Source of the DNA: Candidatus Agrococcus pullicola
GTDB taxonomy: Bacteria > Actinomycetota > Actinomycetes > Actinomycetales > Microbacteriaceae
NCBI GenBank assembly: GCA_019115685.1
Contig: DXDC01000127.1
Coordinates: 1 to 6,727 of the forward strand
DNA: 6,727 nucleotides
Direction: 5' to 3'
Shown: positions 6,509 through 6,727 of the stretch, piece after piece
Layout of the letters: each line of letters opens with the position of its first letter
Numbering within the stretch: position 1 is the first letter of the stretch
Program-made: the position numbers and the translations under genes
Notes under the pieces: generated by a model
The model's input: only the letters and a program-made list of their open reading frames with translations
What the model was told of the DNA's origin: nothing
The model's database searches: none

Positions 6509-6727
6509 GGCTGGCTCACCTCGACCCACTGGCCGCTGTTTGCCGATTGCAGCACGGCATCCGTGATCATCGCAGCCCGGGCACCGTCGACGAAGGTCGG
6601 GAGTCCCTCCGGCGCTGCGCCGCGCATTGCGTCGTAGGCATCGCGTACGAAGGCGTTGAACGCGTCTTGATAGCCCTGCGGATGCCCGGCGGGCACGCGG
6701 CACAGGCGAGCGGCGTCGTCGCTGAGG
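6505..6727 (-). CDS. Gfo/Idh/MocA-family oxidoreductase, C-terminal 73 residues only
   Basis: Only the end of the gene is in view; the start lies beyond the right edge. The visible residues include RVPAGHPQGYQDAFNAFV, followed by a Tyr-rich helix, then GLPTFVDGARAAMITDAVL and the stop. This Arg-x-Pro-x-Gly-His-Pro-x-Gly-Tyr block, followed by a Pro-x-Phe-x-Asp-Gly segment and a closing helix, is the usual C-terminus of NAD(P)-dependent sugar and inositol dehydrogenases of the Gfo/Idh/MocA family. These enzymes oxidise a sugar hydroxyl, often at C1 or C3, or reduce the matching ketone. The Rossmann domain and the catalytic Lys/Asp/His are outside the window, so neither direction nor substrate can be judged. 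The stop overlaps the ATPase start by four bases, making it part of the same operon and a likely catabolic partner of the transporter. Confidence 0.88.
   Translation of the reverse strand, partial: LSDDAARLCRVPAGHPQGYQDAFNAFVRDAYDAMRGAAPEGLPTFVDGARAAMITDAVLQSANSGQWVEVSQP

Noticed and set aside
6509..6703. Longer N-terminus for the ATPase frame
   Set aside because: It overlaps the oxidoreductase gene and yields Arg-rich sequence, while GTG at 6508 has an SD and matches the family's N-terminal position.
1..6727. tRNA, rRNA, CRISPR, insertion sequences, phage genes or riboswitches
   Set aside because: No repeat array, transposase-like protein, terminal repeats or structured RNA were seen, and coding genes cover nearly all of the window.

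Overview
The window is GC-rich bacterial DNA. Its strong codon bias leaves long antisense open frames, two GTG starts fit the context, and the Shine-Dalgarno (SD) sequences match a standard anti-SD (AGGAGG, AAGGAG). With a Gram-positive-style lipoprotein binding protein, this suggests a high-GC actinobacterium, perhaps near Microbacteriaceae. That placement is inferred from style, not from a marker gene.

Everything recognisable lies on the minus strand, and the window is filled by part of one sugar-uptake and catabolic operon. In transcription order (right to left) it holds: the C-terminal end of a Gfo/Idh/MocA-family oxidoreductase (cut by the right edge); a two-domain sugar ABC ATPase of the RbsA/MglA type; two different RbsC-type permeases; a ribose/galactose-class lipoprotein substrate-binding protein; a D-tagatose/D-psicose 3-epimerase-family TIM barrel; and a second, divergent sugar phosphate isomerase/epimerase-type TIM barrel (cut by the left edge). 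Four of the six junctions are 4-base ATGA/GTGA stop/start overlaps and one is a 2-base gap, so translation is probably coupled. The only real gap is 67 bases, between the binding protein and the first epimerase. It holds a perfect 9-bp GC-rich stem-loop and two competing start sites.

Together the genes would bind and import a carbohydrate, oxidise it (or a derivative) with an NAD(P)-dependent dehydrogenase, and rearrange it with two metal-dependent TIM-barrel enzymes. Gfo/Idh/MocA dehydrogenases paired with such TIM barrels occur in characterised 3-keto-sugar routes (levoglucosan, C-glycoside and some disaccharide catabolism), so an oxidised-sugar pathway is a reasonable hypothesis. The substrate cannot be read from the sequence.

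No promoter, regulator gene, RNA gene, mobile element or CRISPR is visible, and no stretch over 300 bases lacks a gene. I do not see a clearly novel system. The points most worth checking are the substrate of the pathway, the His-to-Gln change in the first epimerase, and the stem-loop with its alternative start.
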